Shown in pieces: positions 44,501-55,501 of a stretch of 64,000 bases of DNA. The notes below the pieces were generated by a model, which did no database searches, was not told where the DNA came from, and worked only from the letters and a program-made list of their open reading frames with translations. Each line of letters opens with the position of its first letter. The first letter of the stretch is position 1. The position numbers were made by a program, and so were the translations under genes. This DNA comes from Paenibacillus sp. PAMC 26794 (GTDB taxonomy: Bacteria > Bacillota > Bacilli > Paenibacillales > Paenibacillaceae): assembly GCF_000316035.1 (NCBI RefSeq), contig NZ_ANHX01000016.1, forward strand, positions 56,147 to 120,146, in the 5' to 3' direction.

Positions 44501-45478
44501 ATGAAGAAATGGCGTAAAAGATTAGTTAAGTTTTTGATATTTGACCTCGCGGTAGTTATTTTACTTCTGGGTACAGGCGTGATTTACCAACAAGTAGGTG
44601 TAAGGCAGGATGAAAAAATGCTCGTACCTCCTGGAAAACTCTACAAAGTACATGGAGACAATATGCATCTATATACCGGTGGTGAAGGCGATGTAACGGT
44701 AGTACTCGCGTCTGGCTGGGGTACCGCTAATCCCTATGTAGATTATTATCCGCTATATGAAAAGCTTGCTCCTAACACAAAATTCGCTGTATATGATCGA
44801 TTTGGCTATGGATATAGCGATCGGACCGATAAGAAACGTGATGTCGATACCGTGGCAGAGGAATTACACGAGTTGTTACAGGTATCTGGACAGAAGCCGC
44901 CTTATGTATTAGTTGGACATTCACTCGGCTCGCTGGAAACCATCCGTTTCGCACAAAAATACCCGGATCTCGTCAAGGGTATCGTCATGATTGATGGCGG
45001 AAGCCCCGAATATTATTCGAATGACGATGACTCTTTGGCAGATACAATTGGTGGTTTTGCGAATAAATTCCGTATCCAAACCGGACTATTCCGCCTCTCC
45101 ATGCAATCTGACTTGGTTGTCGAAACTTCCAATGCCACTCGCAATGAACTGAAATTTGTACCCGACGATCTGAAAAAATTGGATACAACTGCGCTGCTTC
45201 ACAACTATGGTAATGCTAACACGGTGGATGAATTGCGTGAAATAGCTGCCAATGCCAAAGTAGTCGTAGATCACAAGCAAACCTTCCCGTTCCCACTCAC
45301 CATACTGACGGCTGATTACCTCGGTGCAAGTGAACCCGAATGGGATAAATCCCAAGTTGAATTCAAATCTTGGTCAGATGATTCTAAACAGGTAACCATT
45401 AAAGATACCGATCATTACATCCATCAATATCGCCCTGACCTCGTTGCTGATGAAATATTGGCCCTGGTGAAGAAGTAA
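44501..45478 (+). CDS. Alpha/beta hydrolase, membrane-anchored or exported
   Basis: A 325-residue alpha/beta hydrolase. Residues about 8-28 are a hydrophobic helix after MKKWRKRLVK, giving a membrane anchor or signal peptide without a clear cleavage site. The oxyanion/early motif is LASGWGTANPYVDYYPLY, the nucleophile elbow is GHSLGS (Ser in VLVGHSLGSLE, about residue 147), a later DYLGASEPEW supplies a candidate acid, and DTDHYIHQYRPD the catalytic His. The GGAGAG upstream is somewhat far from ATG 44501. Reaction unknown; esterase or lipase type. Confidence 0.87.
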   Translation: MKKWRKRLVKFLIFDLAVVILLLGTGVIYQQVGVRQDEKMLVPPGKLYKVHGDNMHLYTGGEGDVTVVLASGWGTANPYVDYYPLYEKLAPNTKFAVYDRFGYGYSDRTDKKRDVDTVAEELHELLQVSGQKPPYVLVGHSLGSLETIRFAQKYPDLVKGIVMIDGGSPEYYSNDDDSLADTIGGFANKFRIQTGLFRLSMQSDLVVETSNATRNELKFVPDDLKKLDTTALLHNYGNANTVDELREIAANAKVVVDHKQTFPFPLTILTADYLGASEPEWDKSQVEFKSWSDDSKQVTIKDTDHYIHQYRPDLVADEILALVKK

Positions 45479-45519
45479 CTTACACTCTGCTAAAGTACAA
45501 CTACTCTATATCAAGAAAG

Positions 45520-45554
45520 AAACCCCAAAGAGTCTCCAATATCTTTGGGGTTTT
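45520..45554. terminator. Bidirectional terminator between alpha/beta hydrolase and lipase genes
   Basis: AACCCCAAAGA (45521-45531) pairs perfectly with TCTTTGGGGTT (45542-45552), loop 10 bases, flanked by A and T residues. It lies between convergent genes. Confidence 0.85.
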
Positions 45555-45558
45555 GGAC

Positions 45559-46404
45559 CTATTCTTCGTCTTCTTCCTGCGCACTGCATATCGCTATAAA
45601 TGGAACACATAATCCCGTATCAGGACAAAAACCCGGGTTATCCGTGCATAACGCTTCTGTATAACCAGGATTCTGCCGGCTGAGGAATTTGAAATAGCAG
45701 ACAATCTCATGATTGCGAACGGGCAAACTGTTCAGCTGGAACGAGAGCGGAACCTTTGTATTCACATGCCGATAAAATAGTCCGTTCTTTGTAAGTGGAG
45801 GCGGATAGGTCTTAGCTGGCAAAGTTGGAATGATGTCGTGCACATTAACTATACGAAAACTGTTTTTTACCGTTTGGTTGAAAGAGGATGCAAATTCCGG
45901 GTCTGCGACACGTGGGCTGCCATATGTATACACGACCGGATGTTTAAACATGGTATTCACCGCAATATCCAAAGCAGTCAATACGGCTAAAGCTCCTCCC
46001 AAGCTGTGGCCTGCAACAAACAGTCGTTTGTTCGTAGAAAGCTTGTTCAATTCCTCGATTATTTTTTCTCTTGCTGATTGGTAAATACATGTAAATCCGC
46101 GATGAGTCTTTCCAACGTTTCTGACAAAAGGATACGGAATCTGAAAAAGGTCTTGATCTGACTCATTGTCCTTAAAGGTTCGGGTTCCTCTATAAATGAT
46201 TACAACCTTGTCTTTCGACTCCGCGATGAAACCGAATACTTCTAGTTCCGGCTCCTCGACACCGGCCAGTGCGAGAATGTTGAATCGAAGAGTATAGCCT
46301 TGCGGCAGAATAACCTTTTCCTTCTCAAAAAGTCGGTACGCCTGATTGAGCATTGCCGCAAGCAAAATCGCGTCCTCGCTACTGTACTTGCTTGGAAGTT
46401 CCAT
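45559..46404 (-). CDS. Class 3 lipase-like hydrolase, intact triad
   Basis: A 281-residue lipase of the Rhizomucor-type class 3 family. The nucleophile elbow is AGHSLGGALA (Ser134), with Asp190 (NVHDIIPTLP) and His213 (YRHVNTKV) completing the triad; GSPRVADPEF is the usual class 3 stretch. The tail has a Cys-rich motif (NPGFCPDTGLC) and an acidic end (EEDEE). No signal peptide is seen. AAGGAGG precedes ATG 46404. It lies 37 bases after the stop of a close paralogue on the same strand, so both are probably co-transcribed and arose by tandem duplication. Confidence 0.92.
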   Translation of the reverse strand: MELPSKYSSEDAILLAAMLNQAYRLFEKEKVILPQGYTLRFNILALAGVEEPELEVFGFIAESKDKVVIIYRGTRTFKDNESDQDLFQIPYPFVRNVGKTHRGFTCIYQSAREKIIEELNKLSTNKRLFVAGHSLGGALAVLTALDIAVNTMFKHPVVYTYGSPRVADPEFASSFNQTVKNSFRIVNVHDIIPTLPAKTYPPPLTKNGLFYRHVNTKVPLSFQLNSLPVRNHEIVCYFKFLSRQNPGYTEALCTDNPGFCPDTGLCVPFIAICSAQEEDEE

Positions 46405-46441
46405 AAATGTAGCTCCTCCTTATATTTCAAGGCTTCGAACT

Positions 46442-47269
46442 CTAGCATCCCTGAAACGGAAAGCACATGCCGGTATCGGGACAGAAGCCCGGGTTTTTGT
46501 GGCATAGCGCTTTGGCAAATTCGAGATTCTTTTGGCTGAGCTTGTTAAAATAGCAAGCAATCGAGTCGTTGCGCGACACATTGTTAAATTGAAAAGAGAT
46601 GGGTACCTTCGTTTTAACATGCTGATAAGTAATCCCTCTCTTTGTAAAGGGAGGCGGATACCTGCGGGCCGGGAACGTCGGGAAAGTGTCATGAATGTTG
46701 ACGATTCGCGCACTTTGTTTAACTGTACTGTTAAAGCGGGAAACGAAGTTGGGGTCTCCGATGCGCGGACTGCCGTACGTATAAACGAACGGATGTTTAA
46801 ACCCGGTGTTTACCGCAATATCCAAAGCGGCAAGCGTGGCCAAAGCTCCGCCGTAGTTGTGGCCGGTAATATACAGCCTTTTAGCTGTCGAGAACTTTTT
46901 TAATTCACGGATCAAGTCGTTTCGGGTTGAGCGATACAAGCATGTAAAGCCACGCGAGGTTTTCCCTCCGTTTCGGACGAAAGGATACGCGATCTGAAAG
47001 ATATCATACGAGGCAAGAAGGTCCGCCGGATACGAAGCGTACCCTCTAAACGCAACAACGATTTGATCCCGTGACTCGGCAATAAATCCGAATACAAGCT
47101 CCGTAGGATTCTCGACGTCGGCAGAAGCGCGAATCGTAGATCGAAGCTTAAATCCTTTCGGTAAGACCAGCTTTCCCTCAAAAAATAACGGGTACGTCTG
47201 ATAGCTCATTGCGGCCAGGAATATGGCCGTTTTGCTGTTAAAAACAGTTGTTTTATAAGCTATACCCAT
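46442..47269 (-). CDS. Class 3 lipase-like protein lacking the catalytic serine
   Basis: A 275-residue paralogue of the neighbouring lipase, alike along its whole length (FGFIAES, GKTSRGFTCLY, ALDIAVNTGFKHP, GSPRIGDPNF, NPGFCPDTGMC). The elbow reads TGHNYGGALA, so the nucleophile position 138 is Asn (codon AAC) instead of Ser, while Asp194 (NIHDTFPTFP) and His217 (QHVKT) are kept. The frame is intact, with AAAGGAG before ATG 47269. It is probably inactive as a lipase and may have a binding or regulatory role, unless Asn is a sequencing error. It lacks the acidic tail of its neighbour. Confidence 0.9.
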   Translation of the reverse strand: MGIAYKTTVFNSKTAIFLAAMSYQTYPLFFEGKLVLPKGFKLRSTIRASADVENPTELVFGFIAESRDQIVVAFRGYASYPADLLASYDIFQIAYPFVRNGGKTSRGFTCLYRSTRNDLIRELKKFSTAKRLYITGHNYGGALATLAALDIAVNTGFKHPFVYTYGSPRIGDPNFVSRFNSTVKQSARIVNIHDTFPTFPARRYPPPFTKRGITYQHVKTKVPISFQFNNVSRNDSIACYFNKLSQKNLEFAKALCHKNPGFCPDTGMCFPFQGC

Positions 47270-47296
47270 CTATACAACTCCTTTCCCCATGAGAGC

Positions 47297-47344
47297 TTAT
47301 TCTTCGTTTTCTTCCTCTGCTTGAACAATCCGTGACGTATCGAC
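47297..47344 (-). pseudogene. Possible C-terminal remnant of a third lipase copy
   Basis: Just upstream of the Ser-less paralogue, a minus-strand frame ends Q-A-E-E-E-N-E-E-stop, resembling the A-Q-E-E-D-E-E tail of the intact lipase. It has no start codon, and in-frame stops occur a little further upstream. It could be what remains of a third tandem copy. The match is short and low-complexity, so the call is tentative. Confidence 0.22.
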
Positions 47345-47485
47345 AGTTGTTAAACATTTGTGCTGGGAGCTGTTCCTTGATTATTAATATGAAACTCATG
47401 CCTAGATGATGTCGCAGACTGGCGAGATGCGAGTATATCAGCATAGCATGTGTTACAGAACAGTAGAACCGCAGGATGAATAAAT

Positions 47486-47528
47486 ACAAAAAAAGCGATG
47501 CGTCCTTAGGATTAAGGAACGCATCGCT
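47486..47528 (-). terminator. Terminator after the DHA2 MFS gene
   Basis: AGCGATGCGTCCTTA pairs with TAAGGAACGCATCGCT, one extra base in the stem, 4-base loop. On the minus strand it runs into eight T residues. It lies 26 bases after the stop codon. Confidence 0.9.
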
Positions 47529-47553
47529 CTTGATATTACATAATATATAATAA

Positions 47554-49047
47554 TTAATGCATTGGACCTTGTTTTCCAGCTTGAGCCCCAACTTTGACCC
47601 GTTTCACGAAGAGTGAAGTAATCAGACCGATAATGGACAGAACTAATGCGAATACAAACGCATTCTGTACACCTGACGTGAAACCTGCCAGTTTATTCTC
47701 CGGACTCTCCGGATTCGCCACACCGCTCAAGAAGCTGGACTGTCCTGCGCTCAGTATACTTACCGCAACAGCCGTACCGATCGCTCCGGATACCTGTTGC
47801 AACGTATTCATGATGGCAGTACCGTGCGGATAGTACTCACGTGGCAACTGGTTCAGACCATTCGTCTGTGCAGGCATCATAATCATCGAGATACCGACCA
47901 TCATGAATATATGCAGCGTAATAATTGTTCCAAGGGAGGTCGTCGCTTCAATACCCGTGTACAAGAACAGGGAAATCGCCACGATTGACATTCCGATAAT
48001 AACAAGCCACTTCGGACCGAATTTGTCAAACAGACGACCCATAACCGGAGACAGTAAACCATTCAGCAAACTGCCCGGCAATAGAACCAGTCCTGCAGTC
48101 AGTGCCGTGACAACCATCCCCTGTTGCAGATACATCGGCAGAATCAACATGGATGACAAAATAATCATCATACAGATGAAGACCAGGATCAAACCGACAG
48201 TAAACATCGGATATCTGAATACACGCAGATCCATCATCGGCTGCTTCATTCTTAGCTGACGGATACTGAATAACAGCAAGGACAACACACCAATAACGAG
48301 TGTGGCAACAACGACCGGACTCGTCCAGCCTCCGCCAGTTTCCCCGTGTCCCCCTGCGCTACTGAAGCCATATACGATACCGCCAAAGCCCACTGTAGAA
48401 AGGAGAATGGATAGTACGTCAATTTTGGGCTTGGTCAATTTCGAAATATTCGGCAAGAACAGCAAGCCACATACCAGTGAGATCAGGAAGAACGGCAAGG
48501 AGATCCAGAAGATCCAGTGCCAGCTCAGATTAGCCAGGATCAGACCGGAGATACTCGGACCGCTTGCTGGCGCAAACATGATAACCAAACCGATTAATCC
48601 CATGGCAGCACCACGTTTTTCAATCGGGAAAATAACCAATATGGTGTTAAACATCAGTGGCAGCAACAGTGCTGTACCTACAGCCTGAAGTACCCGTGCC
48701 ACCAACAGAATTTCGAAGCTAGGTGCAAGCGCAGCAACAAATGTGCCTGCGATGGAGAAAATCAGGGACGTTGTGAACAGCTGTCTGGTTGTAAACCACT
48801 GCAACAGCATACCGGATACCGGTACCAGTATTCCCAACACAAGCAAGTAACCTGTGGTTAACCATTGAATCGTTGTAGGTCCAACTTCAAGCAGACCCAT
48901 TAGTGGTGTCAAAGCCACGTTTAATGCCGTTTCACCAAACAGACCAATAAAGCCGCTCAGCAGCATCGCGAACAAAATCGGAAATACCTTGTATTGCTTT
49001 GTTTCTTGTTGATTCTGTGCAGAATCAGCCTTCATGGAAACCTCCAC
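47554..49047 (-). CDS. DHA2-family multidrug efflux transporter (LmrB/EmrB-like)
   Basis: A 497-residue 14-helix MFS exporter. Motifs of the DHA2 group are visible: WLTTGYLLVLGILVPVSG, RVLQAVGTALLLPLM and ALAPSFEILLVAR in the N-half, plus LVIMFAPASGPSISGLILANLSWHWIF. The gene may start at GTG 49047 (GAGGAGG 8 bases upstream) or at ATG 49035 (GGAGG 5 bases upstream). It follows a TetR regulator of the LmrA/YxaF type by about 56 bases on the same strand, the same arrangement as lmrA-lmrB of Bacillus subtilis. Probably proton-driven drug efflux. Confidence 0.92.
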   Translation of the reverse strand: MEVSMKADSAQNQQETKQYKVFPILFAMLLSGFIGLFGETALNVALTPLMGLLEVGPTTIQWLTTGYLLVLGILVPVSGMLLQWFTTRQLFTTSLIFSIAGTFVAALAPSFEILLVARVLQAVGTALLLPLMFNTILVIFPIEKRGAAMGLIGLVIMFAPASGPSISGLILANLSWHWIFWISLPFFLISLVCGLLFLPNISKLTKPKIDVLSILLSTVGFGGIVYGFSSAGGHGETGGGWTSPVVVATLVIGVLSLLLFSIRQLRMKQPMMDLRVFRYPMFTVGLILVFICMMIILSSMLILPMYLQQGMVVTALTAGLVLLPGSLLNGLLSPVMGRLFDKFGPKWLVIIGMSIVAISLFLYTGIEATTSLGTIITLHIFMMVGISMIMMPAQTNGLNQLPREYYPHGTAIMNTLQQVSGAIGTAVAVSILSAGQSSFLSGVANPESPENKLAGFTSGVQNAFVFALVLSIIGLITSLFVKRVKVGAQAGKQGPMH

Positions 49048-49103
49048 GACCCCATCCTCCTCAAACGTATCGAACTTTCTTTTTCTCTGTCTCTTGGTAT
49101 AAC

Positions 49104-49691
49104 TTATTGAATCTGTTTGGCGACCTTCGTCACAACCGACAGATAATCAGCAGCCGTCAGCAGAGGCTGTTTATCCTGATTCGTCAGGCTGATAATCAGT
49201 GCTCCCTCAATCAAAGAAATGATCAGAAGTGCCGTCTCCCGCGCCTTCTCTTCACCAACGCCATCCAGAATCAGATGTCTCTTAATCACATCCTGCCAAG
49301 CTGCAAATACACCCTGACATGCTATACGCAACTGCTGACTAATACACGATGTCTCCACAGCTGCCCAGAAGCTGAATGGCAGAAATCCGGTAAACCCGGA
49401 TGCTTCCGTTTCATCCGCTAGATCATGAATGAATTGTTGAATAGCATCACCCGTGTTATCGTGGGCTGCAAATGTTTCCTTAAACTTCTGCAAGATTTGT
49501 TCATTGGTTTTTTGAATACACTCGTGCGCGAGCTCTTCCTTGCCTTGCGGAAAATAATGATACAACGACCCTTTCGGTGTATTACTCTCCTTGATGATCT
49601 GATTCAGACCGGTCGCATGATATCCTTGTGAAAAAAACAGTCTCGCTGCTGTGCTGACAATGGACTCTCTAGCATTAGACTTTTCACTCAA
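49104..49691 (-). CDS. TetR-family regulator (LmrA/YxaF-like)
   Basis: A 195-residue TetR repressor. The helix-turn-helix is TAARLFFSQGYHATGLNQIIKESNTPKGSLYHYFPQGKEELA, and the ligand domain fits the LmrA/YxaF type. The start is TTG 49691 with AGGAAG upstream. It is first in a likely two-gene operon with the DHA2 exporter and probably represses it until drug binds. Confidence 0.92.
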   Translation of the reverse strand: MSEKSNARESIVSTAARLFFSQGYHATGLNQIIKESNTPKGSLYHYFPQGKEELAHECIQKTNEQILQKFKETFAAHDNTGDAIQQFIHDLADETEASGFTGFLPFSFWAAVETSCISQQLRIACQGVFAAWQDVIKRHLILDGVGEEKARETALLIISLIEGALIISLTNQDKQPLLTAADYLSVVTKVAKQIQ

Positions 49692-49950
49692 CGAAAGCCA
49701 CTTCCTTCAAATAATTATAACAATCGGTCTATATAATTAAACCCGCTCAGATCGGTACTGTCAATCATAATATTTCACTTTTTATTTGAAAGCATTTTCA
49801 TAAGAGAGTCATCATAACATCTTCTTTTTTTCATTATTACCTTTTTACATTTCTTTCTGAGAAAGTAGGGAACTTTTCCCTGTCTTCGAATAAACATACA
49901 TCAGTGTGAATCACACTTAATTTCGATTTTTGAGAAAAGGAGTGAAAAAC

Positions 49951-51789
<1,839 letters not shown>

Positions 51790-51827
51790 GAATCATTACT
51801 TGTTCTTACAAAGCGCCTAATCAAAAT

Positions 51828-51873
51828 AGCCGCCGATTTGGATGTGAAACTCCAGATCGAGCGGCTGTTTTTG
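51828..51873 (+). terminator. Terminator after the collagen-like gene
   Basis: AGCCGC pairs with GCGGCT, with inner GATTTGGA/TCCAGATC pairing, followed by GTTTTTGG. It lies 39 bases after the stop codon. Confidence 0.7.
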
Positions 51874-51978
51874 GATGAGTAGTATTATTCCATTATTACT
51901 TTTGTGCGTAAGGTACTATTTGTGTACTTTCTGGTAAACTACTGATTGAAGTTGAAGGTACACTTTCATTTTTAAGTT

Positions 51979-54900
51979 TTAATAGATAAGTTGAGAGGGT
52001 TCAACCATACGTTTACCTGCCCACACGTCTTGCACATATCGTCCTTCGCCCTGAAGCTGAATAAGCCAGTCTTTCGCTTGCTGCATCGTTGCACCCTGCA
52101 CATCCTGATACGCTTGCCGCAGAGTCTCTTCCACCGCAGGAGCCATCTGGCTACCATCTCCGCATACGTAGAGTTTTCCTTTGTTCATCAGCATGTGAAT
52201 CAATTGTTCGGAATCCTCCTTCATCAGATGCTGTACATACGTTTTGGGCTTGCCATCCGCACGAGAAAAAGCAGTGTGTAGCTTAACGATCCCTTCCCTT
52301 TCGTATTGCTCAAGCTCCTGACGATATATGAAATCTGAATCATTCCTGCACCCAAAGAACAAATGCGCCTCACACAGTGGCAAACCTCTCTGTTTCATGA
52401 CCGCTCTTGTCTGGAGGAAACCTCTGAACGGTGCAATACCCGTCCCTGGTCCCACCATGATCATGGGTACGTCAGCCTCTTCGGACAGATGAAATTCGGA
52501 TTCAGGTGTACGTACAAACATCAGAATATCTTCTCCGGATTGACAACCGGCGAGGTACGATGAAGCAACTCCTTGGTATTCGCCTTTGCCACTCCATGCA
52601 GGCTCTCTTACTACCGACACAGTTATGCTCGCTTGCTCGGACTTCAGGCTTGGCGAACTGGATATTGAATAATATCTGGGCTTGAGTGGCGGCAATAGTT
52701 CAAGGAACCTTTCGAATGGCAGTTCACACGCCTCATACTTTTCTAGCAGGTCCAACATGGTGATTCGATTGGCAAGAATATAATCCCTGTAGCTGTTTTC
52801 GTCCAACATGCCTTCCAGTTCACGCTTATGAGGTGGACATACCGTATGATTAGCTAACTCCTGCAACTGTGTTCTGGTAACAGGTGTCTGCAATTCCACA
52901 CAGTGAGTGAGCAACTCATGAATCTTGACGGGTCTGTTCAGTGGAAGGTGTGTAAGGTGTGTCATCTCTGAAGTTAATCGGATTTGAACATCCCCACTTA
53001 GTCTGAATCGACTGAGTATCCGATCCACGTTCTGCTTCGGATTGCTAGGCAACACACCGAGATGGTCGCCTTCTCTATAACTCATAACTTCAGGCAGTAA
53101 CACTTCGATGTGACGTGTGCTTCTCCCACTTCCCAGCGCCTGAAGCTCTTTATTCACTACAACTGTGGCATAGCTGGCATCATAAGTTCGTGCAAGTGGC
53201 ATATCCGTTTTCTCGCGGACAAACTCCATTTGAAGTCTGCTTGTGCTTGGCTTGGAGGGTTTGATTGCTTCCTCGCTAATCCCCAGCGCATTCAACACCT
53301 GCGGCCACAATATATGTTGCCACGCTTCCACTTGCTTCTCCATATCACCTCCGGCATCGGCTTCACCGCGGGATAACAGTCTTTTACCTCCTAATTTTTC
53401 AAGCTTCTCATCCATCAATCGCGGAATGCTCTGGTACGTCCCGGACCAGCTCCGATCTCCACAACCCAGAACGGCATAGTTCACATCCCGTGCTTCCTCT
53501 GACTCCGCTCCCTTCAACCAGTCTAAAAATGTCGTAGCATTTTGCGGTGGTTTACCGTTATACGAAGCAGTAACGATGAGAACGACACCCTGGCGGGGTA
53601 AACGGCCAACCCACTCATTCAGAGAAGTTGCTTCACTTGGGATTCCATACGAACGTCCTTTCTCCGCAAGCTCTCTGGCAATGCCTTCTGCCGTTCCCAG
53701 ATTGGAACCATATAATACCAGCAACGATGGGTTACCATTTGCTTCAACCGTCTGGCTGTCACTTGCTACATTTTTATGAACAACAGGAGCAGGTTTCTCT
53801 TCTGCATATCCTGTAGCTTTATTCATCGTTTGCGAAGCCGCGCGCGCTTTCACCTGGATCCGGAAGTCTCCCGGCTTCAACGTTAGCGTCTGTTTAACAT
53901 CTAACTCATAGTTACTATAATCGATCAGCTCAAAATGTTTGAGGACCATGCCAAGCACAAGTGTTGCTTCATATAAAGCAAACTGCATGCCGATACATGC
54001 TCTCTCCCCATTACCAAAAGGTTTATACGCATGATGAGGCACTTTCGTCGTATCTTCAAATCGCTCTGGACGGAAAAGCTCCGCATCCTCTCCCCAGGCC
54101 TCTCTGTCACGGTGAAGCTGAGGCAGGAGAATACTGCAGCTTTCCCCTTTCTTTAAGGGATATTTGCCACCTATGACGGTGTCTTCTTTGGCATATACGT
54201 CAAATCCCGGAGCGGTTGGCCAGAGACGTAGCGATTCACTAAGAATCATGCGAATGTATGAAAGCTGAAGTATTTCCTCGTATTGTGGTGAGTCACTGAC
54301 CAATATCTGATCTACCTCGTCATACGCCTTTTGAAGAGAATCCGGATTTTTCAGTAGAAAGTAAAGAGCAAAAGATAACAAACCACTCGTCGTTTCATGT
54401 CCGGCAATGAGAAACGTAATAATCTGATACCGGATGTTCTCATCATCCAGCATTTCTCCAGTCTCCGGATCTTTGCCATTCAGCATACGTGCAAGCAAGT
54501 CGACCTCTTCGGGTGCTGAACTCGCTTTACGTTCCTCTATAATCTGATCCACCAGAGAGAACATCGTTTGAATATCCTCCTGGAACTGTCGTTTGGTTTT
54601 TACCATAAGCAGATTCTGAATTTTCAAACGTGAGCTCTTCTGCATAGCTTCATTTAATGCCCGCACCATGCTTTCAATAAAAGGACTGTGGTCCTGTCTG
54701 TAAAAACTGTTAAACCGATAATTGAATCCACATAGTCCAATGGTATCCAGCGTAAGGCGTGTCATATCATCTGCAACATCAATCGTATCGTTGGAATTGA
54801 GGCGTGCCCACTTGTTGATCAACTGTTCGGCAATATCCACCATCATGGGATGATAACCTTTCATGGCCTGTTTGCTGAAGGTGGGCAGCAGAATGTTATG

Positions 54901-55203
54901 AGCCTTTTTCCAGTTGGGCTCTGATGTTCTGCTTGTAAATAAACCATCGCCTCCAAAGGCACGTACGTTTTCGAGTTCATTGTATACATATTTGTCAAAA
55001 CGGGACACATCACATAACTCAGCGACAAGATCTGGTCCAGATACAATTAAACCGGAATAACCGGGAACGGTAAGTCGATATATTGGTCCATGCTGTTCAG
55101 CCAGAACGCCTAGCGACAACGTTGGTTTATCTTTATCAATCAAAGGCAAATTGCCAAGTGGTCCATACATTTTGGGCTGTGGAATGTAAGTTGCATCACT
55201 CAT
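51979..55203 (-). CDS. Self-sufficient cytochrome P450/P450 reductase fusion (CYP102A-like)
   Basis: A 1074-residue fusion of the P450 BM3 type that hydroxylates fatty acids using NADPH. The heme domain (about 1-460) has the I-helix AGHETTSG and the heme loop [14 protein letters not shown] with Cys403 as ligand. The FMN domain begins near [16 protein letters not shown], the FAD domain shows RYYSISSSP, and the NADPH part [14 protein letters not shown]; the end [10 protein letters not shown] is typical. The start is ATG 55203 after AGAGGTGAT; an in-frame GTG 3 codons upstream overlaps the ribosome site. Length is close to BM3. Upstream TATCA/TGATA half-sites suggest repressor control. Confidence 0.95.
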   Translation of the reverse strand: MSDATYIPQPKMYGPLGNLPLIDKDKPTLSLGVLAEQHGPIYRLTVPGYSGLIVSGPDLVAELCDVSRFDKYVYNELENVRAFGGDGLFTSRTSEPNWKKAHNILLPTFSKQAMKGYHPMMVDIAEQLINKWARLNSNDTIDVADDMTRLTLDTIGLCGFNYRFNSFYRQDHSPFIESMVRALNEAMQKSSRLKIQNLLMVKTKRQFQEDIQTMFSLVDQIIEERKASSAPEEVDLLARMLNGKDPETGEMLDDENIRYQIITFLIAGHETTSGLLSFALYFLLKNPDSLQKAYDEVDQILVSDSPQYEEILQLSYIRMILSESLRLWPTAPGFDVYAKEDTVIGGKYPLKKGESCSILLPQLHRDREAWGEDAELFRPERFEDTTKVPHHAYKPFGNGERACIGMQFALYEATLVLGMVLKHFELIDYSNYELDVKQTLTLKPGDFRIQVKARAASQTMNKATGYAEEKPAPVVHKNVASDSQTVEANGNPSLLVLYGSNLGTAEGIARELAEKGRSYGIPSEATSLNEWVGRLPRQGVVLIVTASYNGKPPQNATTFLDWLKGAESEEARDVNYAVLGCGDRSWSGTYQSIPRLMDEKLEKLGGKRLLSRGEADAGGDMEKQVEAWQHILWPQVLNALGISEEAIKPSKPSTSRLQMEFVREKTDMPLARTYDASYATVVVNKELQALGSGRSTRHIEVLLPEVMSYREGDHLGVLPSNPKQNVDRILSRFRLSGDVQIRLTSEMTHLTHLPLNRPVKIHELLTHCVELQTPVTRTQLQELANHTVCPPHKRELEGMLDENSYRDYILANRITMLDLLEKYEACELPFERFLELLPPLKPRYYSISSSPSLKSEQASITVSVVREPAWSGKGEYQGVASSYLAGCQSGEDILMFVRTPESEFHLSEEADVPMIMVGPGTGIAPFRGFLQTRAVMKQRGLPLCEAHLFFGCRNDSDFIYRQELEQYEREGIVKLHTAFSRADGKPKTYVQHLMKEDSEQLIHMLMNKGKLYVCGDGSQMAPAVEETLRQAYQDVQGATMQQAKDWLIQLQGEGRYVQDVWAGKRMVEPSQLIY

Positions 55204-55308
55204 GATGATCACCTCTTATCTGTACGCCGTGGAGCAAGGTATTCGTTAGCCATATGATGGCTGTTCTGCTTTCATTCATAAGTGATCTCTCCTTTGATGA
55301 TTATATAA

Positions 55309-55334
55309 ATGATAGTAATATGTATCATTTGATA
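55309..55334. promoter_or_regulatory. Candidate operator cluster before the P450 gene
   Basis: ATGATA-N8-TATCAT (55309-55328) is a perfect inverted repeat, and the adjoining TATCATTTGATA (55323-55334) is a second overlapping one. A TTGAT...ATCAA pair follows near 55353. Repeated TATCA/TGATA words about 110 bases before the start look like an operator for a TetR-type repressor, as known for CYP102 genes in Bacillus (FatR/Bm3R1). No such regulator is adjacent here. Inference. Confidence 0.4.
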
Positions 55335-55419
55335 ATACAATAAACCATAATTGATTTAATATCAAATTTCTTCCGGCTGAATTACTTTCATTTGAACCGT
55401 TCAACGTTTAGGTTGAATA

Positions 55420-55451
55420 ACAACAAATAGAGGATTGCATATGCAATCCCC
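55420..55451 (-). terminator. Terminator after the flavoprotein gene
   Basis: GAGGATTGCAT and ATGCAATCCCC form a near-perfect palindrome with almost no loop (55430-55451). On the minus strand a T-rich stretch (TATTTGTTGTT) follows. It lies 50 bases after the stop codon at 55502. Confidence 0.65.
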
Positions 55452-55501
55452 TACTATATGAACCAATGACGCTATGATTCTATGACGCTTTTTAATTTAT
55501 T

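Noticed and set aside
47253..47591. 112-codon minus-strand frame upstream of the lipase pair
   Set aside because: It spans the MFS terminator and the lipase ribosome site and has no family resemblance.
49850..49930. Sigma-K-type promoter (CATACATCA) before the collagen-like gene
   Set aside because: The -10-like word is close to consensus, but no AC-type -35 element is at the right distance, so it is not called.
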